Part shown: piece after piece, positions 6,718 through 15,596 of the stretch | How the letters are laid out: each line of letters begins with the position of its first letter | Numbering within the stretch: position 1 is the stretch's first letter | DNA from: an uncultured Silvanigrella sp. | GTDB taxonomy: Bacteria > Bdellovibrionota_B > Oligoflexia > Silvanigrellales > Silvanigrellaceae | NCBI GenBank assembly: GCA_903933385.1 | Contig: CAIZJW010000178.1 | Location: forward strand, 1 to 32,366 | DNA: 32,366 bases | Reading direction: 5' to 3' | Program-made: the position numbers and the translations under genes | The notes under the pieces: model-generated | Told to the model about the DNA's origin: nothing | Databases searched by the model: none | Seen by the model: only the letters and a program-made list of their open reading frames with translations

Positions 6718-8097
6718 TCAACGCCCAGCCGGCACAGAAGGTGAGCGCACAGCACTCCCACTCGTGCTAGCAAACTCGCTCGCTGGCTTAAATTGAGCTA
6801 CGAAGGCTCTTTCATCTGCATGTTCAAACACTGCTCTCAGCAATCCAAGCGGAACATATTTGAGCGCGTCAATCAGGAGCGCCTTGCTCTGGCTTTCGAG
6901 GGGTTGTCCATTCTCGAAGGCCGCATCCAGCTGTGAAACCAGATCGCGCTCCGAATTCTGTACACGGCAGTCGGAGCCAGGAGCAGAGCAGAGCTGCTTA
7001 ATTGCATCAAGCCCCATACCAACCAAGACAAGCGATGAAGTCACCACGGAGCGTCCTTGGCGCAAGCTTCTGACTGCCATGCGCATCATTTCAACCTGAG
7101 CTTTTGCCTTCACAAGCGATTGTGTGCGGGTGGACTCAGTGAGAAATGGTTCAACAACGGTATTTAGATAACTTGCGATACCGAATCCATTTGCTTTGAA
7201 AACCAGCCCCCTGTTGACGGTCACATTCACGTTGCTGGTTTTGAAAATGCCACTATAAGTAGCGGTATCGAAAAAATTCCACCCCCCACGCACTGGTTCC
7301 CAATCGGTTGACTGCGAATCGGAGGGAACGCGCACTGAAACATCATGAAAGCTCGTCGCCATTTTACTTTCTTTAAATTCAAATTTGCCAATCACAGGAT
7401 TGGTTGAAATAGCCGCTCCCTGAAGATTGAAGTCAACCAAACGGACTTTTAAACCTGTTTCGTTACTTGCGAGCCTGGGAGGCAACTGTGATTCGTCGGT
7501 CAAAACTTGATAGAGACAACGGGTTTTCTTGAAAGGTGAAAAAAGAGATTTAGCAACTCCATTCCGCCGTAAAAGTGGAAGACCAGCCTCAATCACCGGC
7601 AACCCAACTTTGAGCCCTTCTGAACAGGTCCGGTGCATAAGGTCGCTGTAACTCTTCGATGCCAATGTCAAACCGAGAACGCCCAATCCAAGACTCGATT
7701 GCAGCACCGAACCTGGAACTTGAATCACGAGAGTCAAACACTCTCCTGCCTTAAGGCCAGCACAAAATTCCGGTTCGCTCTTCAGCTGAAAAAGAGTCGC
7801 ATCTGATTTCACGAGAACCGGATCTTCACCACTGACCGTTGTTTCACGACTCGATGCTATCTGTTCGATTTTAGGTTCTACCTCGAGCCGTTCTTCTTCC
7901 AAGGGAGCAGTGCTCGAACTGATGTCGTTTTCGCCGGTTCGTGCCAATGGCTCACGACTGATGCGCACGCTCCCTGCGTTACAGGCAGTTGGTGTGCTCA
8001 CGAGCGTTATGCCGGTCAACATCCCGAGACCAACCAAAGTTGCTTGAGTTGATCTGTGTTTGCTTTGGCTCTTTTCGAGTGTTTGTTTTCCAGCCAT
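6718..8097 (-). CDS. Putative lipoprotein, function unknown
   Basis: Encodes 459 residues starting MAGKQTLEKS. GAGGAG lies 7 bases upstream of this ATG; a longer in-frame start at 8199 would add a second, improbable hydrophobic leader. The N-terminus is basic, followed by a hydrophobic segment (about residues 19-34) and TPTAC with Cys39, a lipoprotein-like cleavage site with Pro at -3. After an acidic/Ser-rich linker (to about residue 95) the protein is a globular, mixed-strand domain with several cysteines. Its C-terminal third is helical (residues about 345-435) and it ends in a Ser/Pro-rich tail. I recognise no family. It has its own terminator and is divergent from the EEP lipoprotein gene, with which it shares a 290-base upstream region. 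Confidence 0.78.
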   Translation of the reverse strand: MAGKQTLEKSQSKHRSTQATLVGLGMLTGITLVSTPTACNAGSVRISREPLARTGENDISSSTAPLEEERLEVEPKIEQIASSRETTVSGEDPVLVKSDATLFQLKSEPEFCAGLKAGECLTLVIQVPGSVLQSSLGLGVLGLTLASKSYSDLMHRTCSEGLKVGLPVIEAGLPLLRRNGVAKSLFSPFKKTRCLYQVLTDESQLPPRLASNETGLKVRLVDFNLQGAAISTNPVIGKFEFKESKMATSFHDVSVRVPSDSQSTDWEPVRGGWNFFDTATYSGIFKTSNVNVTVNRGLVFKANGFGIASYLNTVVEPFLTESTRTQSLVKAKAQVEMMRMAVRSLRQGRSVVTSSLVLVGMGLDAIKQLCSAPGSDCRVQNSERDLVSQLDAAFENGQPLESQSKALLIDALKYVPLGLLRAVFEHADERAFVAQFKPASEFASTSGSAVRSPSVPAGR

Positions 8098-8387
8098 TGA
8101 CGTTCTCCTCACATCTGAGACCAACAGGCCTCGGCAAAGACGCAACAGCAATAAGCATGCCAAGCTCACTGAACAAAAAACACAAACCTTCACTCTCATT
8201 GAAGTGCTTCTAATTCATAAACGGTGTTCAAGGATTTTACAGTGCATTTAAGTTTTACAACATCGCAATAAATAAACACTTTATCGAATTTAATTATCGA
8301 CGCATGGAAAGTAACGTGGTAGCGACGCGATGCGTTGTTGCGGCGCAAAACCGCTGCCGCAAACTCCCCTTTACGAGGAATTCACCT
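8098..8387. promoter_or_regulatory. Shared upstream region of two divergent lipoprotein genes
   Basis: This region holds no gene. For the minus-strand lipoprotein, TAAAAT (8239-8234) with TTGTAA 15 bases upstream (8260-8255) is a weak promoter candidate with short spacing. For the plus-strand EEP lipoprotein, an AT-rich stretch at about 8262-8300 probably holds the promoter but no hexamer pair is convincing. TTGCGGC (8338-8344) and GCCGCAA (8356-8362) form a 7 bp hairpin ending about 14 bases before the GAGGA ribosome binding site of the EEP gene, so it could influence translation. Confidence 0.35.
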
Positions 8388-10667
8388 ATGAATCTTAACG
8401 TAATCCGAAAAGCAACTTCGCTTCTTGCTGTGCTTTTGACCGGGAGCTTTATCGCATGCCAGGCTCAATCTAAATCTGCTCCCAAAAACGATCTCGCATC
8501 ACAAAAACTACCACGAATAGAGAGAATTCAACTTCTCACAGCCCGGGTTATTTCATCATCATCTGTGCTTCAATCACTCCTCATTTCCTTCCCACAACAT
8601 TCATCTCCCGCTGAAATCAGCAATTCTTTTTATCTCAATGCGAATTCAAGTTTGGATCAGGTTCTCGGAGCTACAAGTCATTCAACAATTTTGCCACTCC
8701 GAGTACAAGCGAGAACTCGCCAAGGTGAAATCATTGAGTGCAATTCGATTGTCGGCGAAGAATATAAAAACAGTCAAACAAACATACCAATGAAAATCAG
8801 CTGCTCTGGAGCAAAAATTAACATTCTGATTTCATCGCAAATCGCTTCACCAGAGCGAATTGCTAACTCATTGATGATTAAAGCTCTTGAAGCGGGAGCA
8901 AGCCTGACACTTTCTTCCGGAAATGAAAATGCCGAATTAACTTTGCAGACGAATGATCTAATTCTCCACAAAGATCGAATACTCCACAGAATTAAAATAT
9001 CCGAACAACAAAAAACAGACTTCATTTCCAATAAGCAAAACTTAACCTTCAATATTCAAAATCAAACATGCCAGGCACAACCCTGCAATCACTCCTCTGA
9101 CTTTTTCGAACTGACACATGGAGTGAATGGCGAGCTGATACTTTCGCAGGGCAGTGTTTCTGCAAATAATCGAAAAACATTTATTTTTAATCCAACACGC
9201 GCGTTCAAGGTGTCGAGTTATAATGTTGAGAATTTTTGGGATGACGAGCCGCACAACAGTGACGCCTACGAAGACTATTCACAATCGTCTTCGAATTGGC
9301 ACAGCGACAAGCTCGCATTTAAAAAAGCAGCTCGAATCAAAACAGCACTTCTGAGTGCTGGTTTGCCTGATGTTGTAGGAATGCAGGAAATTGAGAGTGC
9401 AGGAAATAAAAGCCGAACACTTGAAATCCTGAAGCCAGTGCTCAGTGACCTCGGGTACAGTTACTATGCTCTAGGACGACAAAATGAGGAAAATCCAACT
9501 GCCGTAACCACAGCTATGATCAGTAAGTATCCAATCATCGAAAACTCCCGCCTCGATTTTATCTTCACAGCCGATGAACTACCTGAAGCGGAACAAAAAG
9601 ACTTCTCTGGAGCGTCGCGTGACCCACAACGTGTCACTGTTGCTCTGCCAGAAGGAACTGTCTTTTCAATTCTAAACAGCCACTGGAAAAGTAAGCGCGA
9701 CAAGTCGCCTGTGGGCGACGTCATGCGAAAGAGAATTGCATCACTGATGCGCAGCCATGTTGAAGAACTTTCCAATGCAGATGGAACACCTGCCGCAGCG
9801 ATCATCATGGGAGACTTCAACGCAGATTACAGAGAGGCTCCCGTGCAGGAGGGATTAGAGCTTTCCCCTTCGCTCGCCCAAGCGCGACAAAACAACAACC
9901 CAAAAGCACTTGTCCCACTCTGGCTCACGCTTCCAGCGTCGCTACAGGGTGACTACCCGCACGACTCTCATCTCCAAGCGCTCGACAATATCATTGTGAC
10001 AGCTTCGCTTCTCAAGGCTGGTCCTCTCTCTCTTGCAGCCCCATTGCAGATCATTGGACGAGAAGGCTATGGCGCAGAAATTCTCAGCAACGGAGACGGT
10101 TTGCCGTTCCGTTCACAGTTGCGAAAATTCAAAGACAACTCAGGAACTATGAAAACGACTCATTTCGACTTGGGATTTTCCGATCATCTTCCCATTGTGG
10201 CGCAATTCAGGCGTGTGCTCCAGGGAGAAACGATCCCTGCTGAAATCCGCTTTGACCCAAGCATTGAAACACAAACAATTGCGCAATTGCCCCTGGTAGA
10301 GATCTCAGGAGCTCCTTGCTCAGAAAAGGACAACATCAAAACGGGAACAGCTGCTTTAGAAACAGCGCGTCGTGGAGAATGCATACTCCTCGATTCGATG
10401 TCGCTGCCCCTTCAAAAAACAGGTTTGTATAATATTTTTTTCCAACTGAGTGAAAGCCAGTCGAAAACGGACACCCCTGATTCCACGCCAACTAAAATCC
10501 TCATCAGCGCCGATAGAGCCTTCGGCGAGAATAAAAACTGGCTGCGTGGCACCTTACAGAACTCTGCAGGCAAAACCCTAAAACGCATTCTAGGCCGCAT
10601 GGGTGTGGTGGAAGGGCACAAAGCACTGTTCATTCACGCACCGCAATCCGATATTCTTATTCAATAA
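8388..10667 (+). CDS. Lipoprotein with endonuclease/exonuclease/phosphatase (EEP) domain
   Basis: Encodes 759 residues. The start ATG at 8388 has GAGGA 8-9 bases upstream and begins a classic lipoprotein leader: MNLNVIRK, a hydrophobic core, then FIAC with Cys24. Residues 25 to about 270 are a Ser/Asn/Gln-rich, strand-rich region I cannot name. From about residue 272 to 605 lies an EEP (DNase I-like) domain: SYNVENFW, VVGMQEIE (metal-binding Glu), NSHWKS (His near residue 428), MGDFNAD near 474, LDNII and the terminal SDHLP motif near 595. The catalytic residues look intact, so a secreted, membrane-anchored nuclease or phosphodiesterase is likely; the substrate could be nucleic acid, nucleotide or phospholipid. 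A further 150 residues follow, probably another beta domain. It stands alone on the plus strand and is convergent with spoVR. Confidence 0.88.
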   Translation: MNLNVIRKATSLLAVLLTGSFIACQAQSKSAPKNDLASQKLPRIERIQLLTARVISSSSVLQSLLISFPQHSSPAEISNSFYLNANSSLDQVLGATSHSTILPLRVQARTRQGEIIECNSIVGEEYKNSQTNIPMKISCSGAKINILISSQIASPERIANSLMIKALEAGASLTLSSGNENAELTLQTNDLILHKDRILHRIKISEQQKTDFISNKQNLTFNIQNQTCQAQPCNHSSDFFELTHGVNGELILSQGSVSANNRKTFIFNPTRAFKVSSYNVENFWDDEPHNSDAYEDYSQSSSNWHSDKLAFKKAARIKTALLSAGLPDVVGMQEIESAGNKSRTLEILKPVLSDLGYSYYALGRQNEENPTAVTTAMISKYPIIENSRLDFIFTADELPEAEQKDFSGASRDPQRVTVALPEGTVFSILNSHWKSKRDKSPVGDVMRKRIASLMRSHVEELSNADGTPAAAIIMGDFNADYREAPVQEGLELSPSLAQARQNNNPKALVPLWLTLPASLQGDYPHDSHLQALDNIIVTASLLKAGPLSLAAPLQIIGREGYGAEILSNGDGLPFRSQLRKFKDNSGTMKTTHFDLGFSDHLPIVAQFRRVLQGETIPAEIRFDPSIETQTIAQLPLVEISGAPCSEKDNIKTGTAALETARRGECILLDSMSLPLQKTGLYNIFFQLSESQSKTDTPDSTPTKILISADRAFGENKNWLRGTLQNSAGKTLKRILGRMGVVEGHKALFIHAPQSDILIQ

Positions 10668-10672
10668 GAACA

Positions 10673-10697
10673 AGGCGAGCTGAAACTCAACTCGCCT
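10673..10697. terminator. Hairpin between convergent EEP and spoVR genes
   Basis: AGGCGAG (10673-10679) and CTCGCCT (10691-10697) form a 7 bp GC-rich stem, extendable inward by a few more pairs to a 3-base loop on the minus strand. It overlaps the spoVR stop codon region and starts 6 bases after the EEP stop. On the minus strand it is followed by TTGTTCTTATT, a U-rich tail, so it probably ends the prkA operon transcript. On the plus strand the tail (CTTCAG) is poor. Confidence 0.6.
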
Positions 10698-12219
10698 CTT
10701 CAGTGCCTGCAGGCTTTTCAATGCGGGGTTCTCCCCCGTCATACACGAGCAGTCTCGCCTCACCCTCGAGAACCGTTGAGAGATTCACGGGCCGGTTCCA
10801 AATCTTGAACAAACTGCGCATGGTTTCCATGGCCCAATCTACCTTGAGATCTTTGCCCTGGTGCTTGTGAGAGAGCAGAAGTTCACCACGATTGCGAAAG
10901 TTGCCATCAACAACCTCAATCACAGGCTGTCCAAAGTTTGTGAGTGCATCAAGTAATTCTTTTTTGATCGCTGGAAACTCACGATCGTTGATAACAGCCT
11001 GCCCCGAACGACGGTCGGCTGCCCAAGTAAAGAGTTTAGCCTCTTCACAGAAATCCTCGTCGAGAAATTCATCAATGAAAGTGATGTCGTTGTGATACTT
11101 GCGTACTTCGAAAATCTTATCTCGACCGCGATTCACATTAGTATCCCACGCTTTGCGCTGCGCAGGGTCGTCACAGAGCATGTAGTCGAGGCCGTATCGA
11201 CCCTTGTTCCAACGCGTCTCGATATGACGCATTAACTCAACGCCGACTTTGTAGGGATTCAGTCGCATACCTGAGGTTGCAGTGACACCAGCATAGTGAT
11301 CGCAATAATCGATCACCTCAGAGTCGTTGAGCACAAATTGCGTCATCAACTTTGAATGCCAGTAAACTGCCCAGCCTTCATTCATGATCTTTGTTTGACC
11401 TTGCGGAGCAAAATAATACGCCTCTTCACGAACAATGGAGAGGACATCGCGCTGCCAAGCGCTGAGAGGAGCGTGCTCAATCAAAAACTGAAGAATATCT
11501 CGACGCGGCGACTCAGGGAAACGTTTCTCACGCTCCGCTTCACGAATGATCTTTTCCTGTTGCTCTTTGAGATAGCTTTCCGGATTGATATACCCATCCA
11601 TATAGCTGCGCTGGGTTGGCAATTTGGGAATAGGACGCTTCTCTGGAGGAAGTGAATCTTCAAGATCCCGAGAGACCTTGGGCTCCCGACGAATATGCGG
11701 GGCGTGTTGATCGATGAGGTTTTCGATAGTGAGACATGTGTCGATGAATGATTCAACCTCGTCATGCCCAATTTCTTCGATATACCGCCGCATCCGACTT
11801 CCATGGTTGGCCATTTCGTCGAGCATTTTTCGATTTGTGTGCGCGAAACAGTAGTTATTTTTAAAGAAATCACAATGCCCATAAACGTGAGCGATCACTG
11901 TTTTCTGATCGACAAGTGAATTGCTTTTCAGCAAGTAGGCATAGCAAGGGTCGTTGTTGATAACCATCTCATAAATGAGACTCAACCCATATTCATAACT
12001 CTTAGAAAGGTGTTCGTATTCCATCCCAAATCGCCAGTGCGGATATCGCGTTGGGAAGCCACCATACGAAGCGATTTCGCTCATCTGCTGGTAATTTACC
12101 ATTTCAAATATAACCGGAAAAAAATCGAGACCCAGATTCCGGCTCTGCGATTCGATTTCCATAACGATATTTCTCAGCTCAGGAGTCAATTCGCTTGTCA
12201 GGCGTGGGTCCATCACCAT
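10687..12219 (-). CDS. SpoVR family protein
   Basis: A full-length SpoVR-like protein of 510 residues, a family named for a Bacillus spore cortex gene but widespread in non-sporulating bacteria, where E. coli YcgB is a member. Recognisable features are the N-terminal block DFFPVIFEMVNYQQM, PHWRFGMEYE, the YGHCDFFKNN motif, NEGWAVYWHSK (a His/Glu-rich region resembling a metal site) and the C-terminal domain with TVLEGEARLLVYDG. It starts 2 bases after the DUF444 stop, with AAGGA 8 bases before the ATG, and is the last gene of the prkA-DUF444-spoVR cassette. Its molecular activity is not established. An involvement in stress or stationary-phase adaptation together with PrkA is known of the cassette in other bacteria, and assumed here. 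Confidence 0.95.
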   Translation of the reverse strand: MVMDPRLTSELTPELRNIVMEIESQSRNLGLDFFPVIFEMVNYQQMSEIASYGGFPTRYPHWRFGMEYEHLSKSYEYGLSLIYEMVINNDPCYAYLLKSNSLVDQKTVIAHVYGHCDFFKNNYCFAHTNRKMLDEMANHGSRMRRYIEEIGHDEVESFIDTCLTIENLIDQHAPHIRREPKVSRDLEDSLPPEKRPIPKLPTQRSYMDGYINPESYLKEQQEKIIREAEREKRFPESPRRDILQFLIEHAPLSAWQRDVLSIVREEAYYFAPQGQTKIMNEGWAVYWHSKLMTQFVLNDSEVIDYCDHYAGVTATSGMRLNPYKVGVELMRHIETRWNKGRYGLDYMLCDDPAQRKAWDTNVNRGRDKIFEVRKYHNDITFIDEFLDEDFCEEAKLFTWAADRRSGQAVINDREFPAIKKELLDALTNFGQPVIEVVDGNFRNRGELLLSHKHQGKDLKVDWAMETMRSLFKIWNRPVNLSTVLEGEARLLVYDGGEPRIEKPAGTEEAS

Positions 12220-12221
12220 CG

Positions 12222-13325
12222 TTATTTTCCTTTACCAAGAAAAACCTTGAGGGCAGTCATGATACCATCACGATCTTTGATTTGGTGCGTAACAACTTTT
12301 TCCTGGTTTTCGCCAAAATGCTTTTCGAGATCTTTCAAAAACTGACCACTCCCGTATCGGCTTTCAACCTGTCCATAACAGAACAAGTTGGATGTAGGCA
12401 GTAGGACATTATCGAGCAGAACCATGCACTCGTTGGTGTCGTTGCCGCTCCAGTTATCGCCATCGGAAAAATGAAACATATAGATATTCCATTCATCGAG
12501 CGGATAATCTTCTTTTATAATTTTTTCACAAAGCTTGTATGCACTGGAAATAAGTGTCCCACCGCTTTCTTTCGTGTGGTAGAAGGTTTGCTCATCCACT
12601 TCCCGCGCAACAGCATCGTGTATAACGAAACGAGTTTCGATATTATCATAATTGCGTTTCAGCCAGGTATCCAACCAAAACGCCGTCAGCCGAACAATTT
12701 CTTTTTGTTCATCACCCATGGAGCCCGACACATCCATCATATAAATGATGCACGCACTGGCTTCAGGATTTTCCTCAATTTTGAAACTCCGGTAGCGTTT
12801 GTCTTCCTTAATGGGAATAACCTTGGGGTGCTCCGGTATGTAATCACCAGAAGATATCTGTCTTTTAAGGGCTTCTTTGTAGGTGCGTTTGAAGTTCCGC
12901 AAACCCTCGGGGCCGTTTCTAAGAACACCGTGATAACGTAGCTTCCGTGATTTGACGTTCTTTTTGCCTTTGTCCTCAATACGAGGAAGCTGCAATTCCT
13001 CACCTAGGATATCTGCCAGCTCTTCCAGAGAAACATCGACCTCAAGTCCATGATCTCCTGGATTCTGACCAGCCTCACCCTCACCTGGCTGAGGCTGTCC
13101 TTGATTCAGCGGATCGCCTGGCTGACCATCCCCCTGCCCCACACCTTTCTGCTGGTTTCCACCAAACTGAAAGCGCGGGAGATCAATTCGTGGCAAAGGG
13201 ATAGTAACCTGTTTATTTCCCTGCCGACCGATGAGTTCGCCAGAGGAGATGAAACGCTTGAGGTTCTCCTTGATCCGCCCGCGAACAATGCGTCGAAAGC
13301 GGTTTACATCGGTTTCCATCTTCAT
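12222..13325 (-). CDS. DUF444 / YeaH-YhbH family protein with von Willebrand A-like domain
   Basis: Encodes 367 residues. The N-terminal part ([19 protein letters not shown]) is typical of the UPF0229/DUF444 family, of which E. coli YeaH and Bacillus YhbH are members. It is followed by a Gly/Gln/Pro-rich low-complexity linker at about residues 55-95. The C-terminal half carries a MIDAS-like motif, [11 protein letters not shown], near residue 195, and a later [11 protein letters not shown], consistent with a VWA fold binding a divalent metal. The start has GAGGAG 8 bases upstream. It lies 56 bases after prkA and 2 bases before spoVR, the normal order of this cassette. In other bacteria it is thought to act with PrkA as part of one signalling module; no enzymatic role is proven. 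Confidence 0.93.
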   Translation of the reverse strand: MKMETDVNRFRRIVRGRIKENLKRFISSGELIGRQGNKQVTIPLPRIDLPRFQFGGNQQKGVGQGDGQPGDPLNQGQPQPGEGEAGQNPGDHGLEVDVSLEELADILGEELQLPRIEDKGKKNVKSRKLRYHGVLRNGPEGLRNFKRTYKEALKRQISSGDYIPEHPKVIPIKEDKRYRSFKIEENPEASACIIYMMDVSGSMGDEQKEIVRLTAFWLDTWLKRNYDNIETRFVIHDAVAREVDEQTFYHTKESGGTLISSAYKLCEKIIKEDYPLDEWNIYMFHFSDGDNWSGNDTNECMVLLDNVLLPTSNLFCYGQVESRYGSGQFLKDLEKHFGENQEKVVTHQIKDRDGIMTALKVFLGKGK

Positions 13326-13381
13326 TCAAAACTCTCCTCAAGCGCAGTTCTCGAATTCGGAGAACTAGCCAGCTACGCGCA

Positions 13382-15445
13382 TCAGTTTGAAGAACGCTTC
13401 ACGTCACCGCGCGCAAAAATGCTTGCGACAAAGTGAAGAGCGTCGTTCGAACAGATATCGCAATAACCATAGTTTTTGATCAGACGGTTCTTAACGACAT
13501 CAATTTTGGCTTGAGTCTCTTTATCGACCACATTGGATACCAAACTTGTCAGTTTAATGGTGTCCTTTTGATCTTCAAAAAGCTTCAGCTCAAGTGCTTT
13601 GTGCAATCGCTCATTTGTTTTGTAGTCGAAGGTTTTGCCTTCGAGAGCAAGCGCACCGATGTAGTTCATAATTTCCCGACGGAAATCGTCTTTGCGACTC
13701 TCGGGAATGTCTATTTTCTCTTCAATACTACGCATCAGACGTTCATCAGGCTCTTCACTTTGGCCTGTGTATTTATTGCGCACTCGTTCTTTCTGAGTAT
13801 AAGCCTTCACGTTGTCGATATAATTTCCGCAAAGCTTAGCAATCGCTTCTTCATCTGCAGAAATTGCACGTTGAACTTCATTCTTTACAATATCTTCATA
13901 CTCTTGTTTCACAACCGCAAGAAGCTCACGGTAGCGTTTTTTGGTTTCTTCATCACGAATCAAGGAGTGATTTTTCAAACCACCCTCGAGCTCGTTGAGA
14001 ACAATAAACGGGTTGATACAGCCATTGCCGCGATCGTCGACAAGCGCATTTGAAATTTTGTCTTGAATGTATCGAGGTGAAATACCGTCGAGACCTTCAC
14101 GCACAGCTTCCTTGCGCAATTCCTTGATGTTGTCTTCAGTGTAACCGGGCAGTGTTTTGCCATCATACAATTTAAGCTTCTGCATCACCGTCAGATTAGC
14201 CTTCTTTGGCTCTTCAAGACGGGTGAGAATCGCCCACATAGCGGCCGTTTCAATTGTGTGCGGAGCAACGTGAATATGCGGCACGCTCTCAGGGTTAAAA
14301 TCTTTACGGTAGATTTTAGTTTCTTCTTTGAGCTTGGTGATATAGGGAACGTCGATTTTCACAGTACGATCGCGCAACGCTTCCATGAATTCATTATTTT
14401 GAAGTTTTCTATACTCGGGCTCATTGGTGTGACCGACAATCACTTCATCGATGTCCGTTTGCGCAAATTTCTTTGGCTTGATGCGATGCTCTTGAGACGC
14501 ACCGAGGAGATCATAGAGGAATGCCACATCGAGCTTGAGCATTTCAACGAATTCAACCATCCCACGGTTGGCAATGTTAAATTCACCATCGAAGTTGAAC
14601 GCACGCGGATCGGAATCAGAACCATACTCAGCAATTTTACGGTAGTTAAGATCGCCCGTAAGTTCTGTGGAGTCCTGATTTTTCTCATCCTTTGGCTGGA
14701 ACGTTCCAATCCCGACGCGATTCTTTTCAGACAAAAGCAACCGACGCACACGAATGTGATTCTTAACGACTTTTTCCCAATCCCCGCCATATTGTTTCAT
14801 CAATTCATTGAAAACAAAACGACACGCCGGATCGATATCACCTTCAACATAAATCTTTTGATCAAAAGCCTTGCCTTTGTTGAGATAACTGAGAACCTTC
14901 GCTCTCCCTTCTTCAGGGATTAAACGCAGTGGCTCTTCATGCATGGGACACGCCATTGTGTCTTCCATGTTGAGTCGCTCTTTGAGATGAATCCAGTCGT
15001 AGGTGTAGAGAGCTCCTTCAGGCTGGTAGGAATACCATTCCACGCCTTTTTTGAGCATACGAGCAACCGTTGATTTTGCCGAACCAACCGGACCATGCAG
15101 CAACAAAACGCGTTTTTCAGGGCCGTAGCGCAAGCTTGCTGCTTTGAAGAAATTGACCAATTTAATGAGATTCACATCCAAGCCAAAAACCGCATCTTTA
15201 CCATTGTTCAGAGGGTCATCGAAGAATTTATAGTGAACAAGTTTCTTTTTGTGTTCAACATATTCATATGTTCCGAAGTGCATAATCATGTCGTATACAC
15301 GCTGAAAAGCCGTGCGACAGATCTTTGGGTTCTTCTCAACAATTTCGAGATAGTCAGCGAAACTTCCCTGCCAGTTGAGCTCGTTGTAGTGAGTTGGACT
15401 GTAAGCGTCGCGCACTATGTCGTAGATCTTGTGAGTCTGTTGCAT
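13382..15445 (-). CDS. prkA: PrkA family serine protein kinase / AAA-type ATPase
   Basis: Encodes 687 residues. The N-terminal PrkA AAA domain shows Walker [10 protein letters not shown] at residues 118-126, the conserved [17 protein letters not shown] block before it, and [12 protein letters not shown] and HTNEPEYRK further on, as in E. coli YeaG and Bacillus PrkA. The C-terminus ends with [12 protein letters not shown], a CxxC motif I associate with the Bacillus-type branch and not YeaG. Activity described for the family is Ser/Thr protein kinase; a protease-like role has also been proposed. The ATG at 15445 (GGAGG 4 bases upstream) is chosen; a GTG at 15478 with AAGAAGG at 8 bases would add 11 residues and cannot be excluded. 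It is the first gene of the cassette with DUF444 and spoVR. Confidence 0.95.
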   Translation of the reverse strand: MQQTHKIYDIVRDAYSPTHYNELNWQGSFADYLEIVEKNPKICRTAFQRVYDMIMHFGTYEYVEHKKKLVHYKFFDDPLNNGKDAVFGLDVNLIKLVNFFKAASLRYGPEKRVLLLHGPVGSAKSTVARMLKKGVEWYSYQPEGALYTYDWIHLKERLNMEDTMACPMHEEPLRLIPEEGRAKVLSYLNKGKAFDQKIYVEGDIDPACRFVFNELMKQYGGDWEKVVKNHIRVRRLLLSEKNRVGIGTFQPKDEKNQDSTELTGDLNYRKIAEYGSDSDPRAFNFDGEFNIANRGMVEFVEMLKLDVAFLYDLLGASQEHRIKPKKFAQTDIDEVIVGHTNEPEYRKLQNNEFMEALRDRTVKIDVPYITKLKEETKIYRKDFNPESVPHIHVAPHTIETAAMWAILTRLEEPKKANLTVMQKLKLYDGKTLPGYTEDNIKELRKEAVREGLDGISPRYIQDKISNALVDDRGNGCINPFIVLNELEGGLKNHSLIRDEETKKRYRELLAVVKQEYEDIVKNEVQRAISADEEAIAKLCGNYIDNVKAYTQKERVRNKYTGQSEEPDERLMRSIEEKIDIPESRKDDFRREIMNYIGALALEGKTFDYKTNERLHKALELKLFEDQKDTIKLTSLVSNVVDKETQAKIDVVKNRLIKNYGYCDICSNDALHFVASIFARGDVKRSSN

Positions 15446-15596
15446 GGCCCCTCCAGCAGCGCGAAACCACCCCGGCACAGCACCGACCTTCTTGGCACGT
15501 GTGACATCGAGTTCGCTTGACTTGAGAGTAAACCATGAAAATCAATGAGGTCAAACTGTTAAGGAAACACCGACAGAAACACCACGCAGAATATTT
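15446..15596 (-). promoter_or_regulatory. Upstream region of the prkA cassette with a tandem 8-mer
   Basis: These 151 bases separate the AMP-binding-like gene from prkA. On the minus strand GGTGTTTC occurs twice (15583-15576 and 15571-15564), 12 bases apart start to start, about 120 bases before prkA. This is a possible binding site for an activator. TTGACC lies further down at about 15554, but no -10 fits at standard spacing. No terminator for the preceding gene is visible. Confidence 0.3.

Noticed and set aside
12471-12941. Plus-strand frame of 156 codons opposite the DUF444 gene
   Set aside because: Antisense to the conserved VWA domain; protein-like character belongs to the minus strand.
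13433-14923. Long plus-strand open frames (206 and 221 codons) opposite prkA
   Set aside because: They lie wholly antisense to a well-conserved PrkA gene, have compositions rich in Phe/Ile from reversed codons, no ribosome sites and no recognisable motifs.
15493-15498. TGGCAC as a sigma-54 promoter -24 element near prkA
   Set aside because: It is on the strand opposite to prkA transcription, and the matching TTGC at the -12 position is absent.
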